A stretch of DNA of 64,000 nt from Lepidodermella squamata. Its lineage: Eukaryota > Gastrotricha. The notes beneath the pieces were generated by a model. That model was given only the letters and a program-made list of their open reading frames with translations. It ran no database searches and was not told the origin of the DNA. The DNA is taken from the NCBI GenBank assembly GCA_047495785.1, contig JBLDXI010000023.1, positions 124,001 through 188,000 of the forward strand, written 5' to 3'. Shown here piece after piece: positions 63,384 to 64,000 of the stretch (the first letter of the stretch is position 1; each line of letters opens with the position of its first letter). A program made the translations under genes and the position numbers.

Positions 63384-64000
63384 ATGCTGCTCCAGTCGAT
63401 TGAAATTCTCTGTCTAGCCTCGAGCCTTAACATTTGCCTTGGTGAAAAGGTTTATGCTAACGCCAGCCTTCAAGGTCGAGTGCGATCCCGAGCAGTTACC
63501 GGGCAATCGGCGAATGCTTCAGCTGGGCGTGCTACGCTGAGCATCCTCGCTCATCTCAACTACGGCGGCTCCAGCTTCCCAGTCGGTCCGTTATGCACAA
63601 AAGCCATGGAAGTCGCTTTGGATCAGTTCGATTCGAACCGGGCCGCAAAACCGTGGCTTGACGGCTACGACCTCGAAATTCAAGTTATAGACGACCTTGT
63701 AAGTTGTGAAGAGCCGAAATCTATTAGAATTATTTTCAATACTTAGTGTGACGACGCTGCGGCAATTGACAGAACGATGCGTGAACTGTTGAACGGCGAG
63801 CAAGTTGACCGCGTGCCCCTCGTGATCACTGGTTGGTGCGCAACGGTCGGCCAGTCGGTCATCGCACAGGCTCTGAAGCAACTCAACATGACCGCAGTGA
63901 CAGTTTACATGCAGAATGAAGCTGCACTGTCACAGCCGAGCCGCTTCGACGCGGTCTACCAGCTGTTCTACGCGCCCATCGTGCAGTACGACGCACTTGC
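63384..64000 (+). CDS. Receptor I: GABA-B-like class C GPCR, 5' part (continues beyond window)
   Basis: Exon 1 is 63384-63698 and exon 2 runs from 63747 to the window edge; the 48-bp intron ends ACTTAG and is at the same place and phase as intron 1 of B and D. The signal peptide is followed by LSILAHLNYGGSSFPVGPLC, then in exon 2 CDDAA and VPLVITGWCATVGQS. The second exon is very close in protein sequence to B and B' but differs at many synonymous sites, so it is an older duplicate than the B/B' pair. The N-terminus has an extra Ser/Ala-rich insertion (about residues 36-50) compared with B. Confidence 0.82.

Noticed and set aside
1-64000. tRNA or rRNA genes
   Set aside because: I saw no convincing tRNA cloverleaf (B-box plus stems) or rRNA segment by eye; a covariance-model scan would be decisive.

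Overview
This window is nuclear DNA of a small-genome invertebrate animal. Genes are split by very short introns (mostly 45-70 bp) with GT(R)AG donors and TTTTCAG-like acceptors. Product families are metazoan: class C G-protein-coupled receptors, Cys-loop receptors, a two-pore-domain potassium channel and a membrane M28 peptidase. Transposons are animal types (LINE, pogo/Tigger-like, hAT, piggyBac). Nematode, tardigrade, rotifer or a similar compact genome would fit; the phylum cannot be decided from the sequence alone.

Layout. 1-6.8 kb: 5' part of an ERMP1-like peptidase (-), a broken and an intact Cys-loop receptor (-), a small secreted PAN/Apple-like protein (+), and a LINE reverse-transcriptase remnant. 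7.1-26.8 kb: receptor block A(+), B(-), D(+), C(+), of which C has lost its 3' end. D carries an intron swollen by repeats and a hAT-type element; between B and D lie a 717-bp inverted-repeat element and a 2.1-kb Tigger-like insertion. 26.8-35.3 kb: gene-poor sequence with MITEs and foldback repeats. 35.3-46.8 kb: second copy of the same block in the same order, A'(3' fragment), B'(intact), D'(5' half only), C'(3' fragment), with a truncated piggyBac between D' and C'. 47.0-55.2 kb: Cys-loop receptor (-) and intronless receptors F(-) and G(+). 56.0-64.0 kb: second PAN protein (+), K2P channel (-), receptor H(+) and the start of receptor I(+).

The main theme is a cluster of divergent GABA-B-like receptors, each with a secreted Venus-flytrap domain and seven membrane segments. 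They fall into two clades: one intronless (A, C, F, G) and one usually split (B, B', D, D', H, I). Interleaved are two intact Cys-loop channel subunits and a K2P channel, so the region looks like a lineage-expanded set of ligand-sensing membrane proteins, possibly chemosensory (inference). The A-B-D-C block has been duplicated, eroded in complementary ways, and homogenised over one 1.9-kb tract. Transposon footprints (TA, 8-bp and TTAA target sites) let several of the events be ordered.

Exon coordinates are my own reading of splice sites and reading frames without transcript data; similarity calls are from motif recognition, not database searches.
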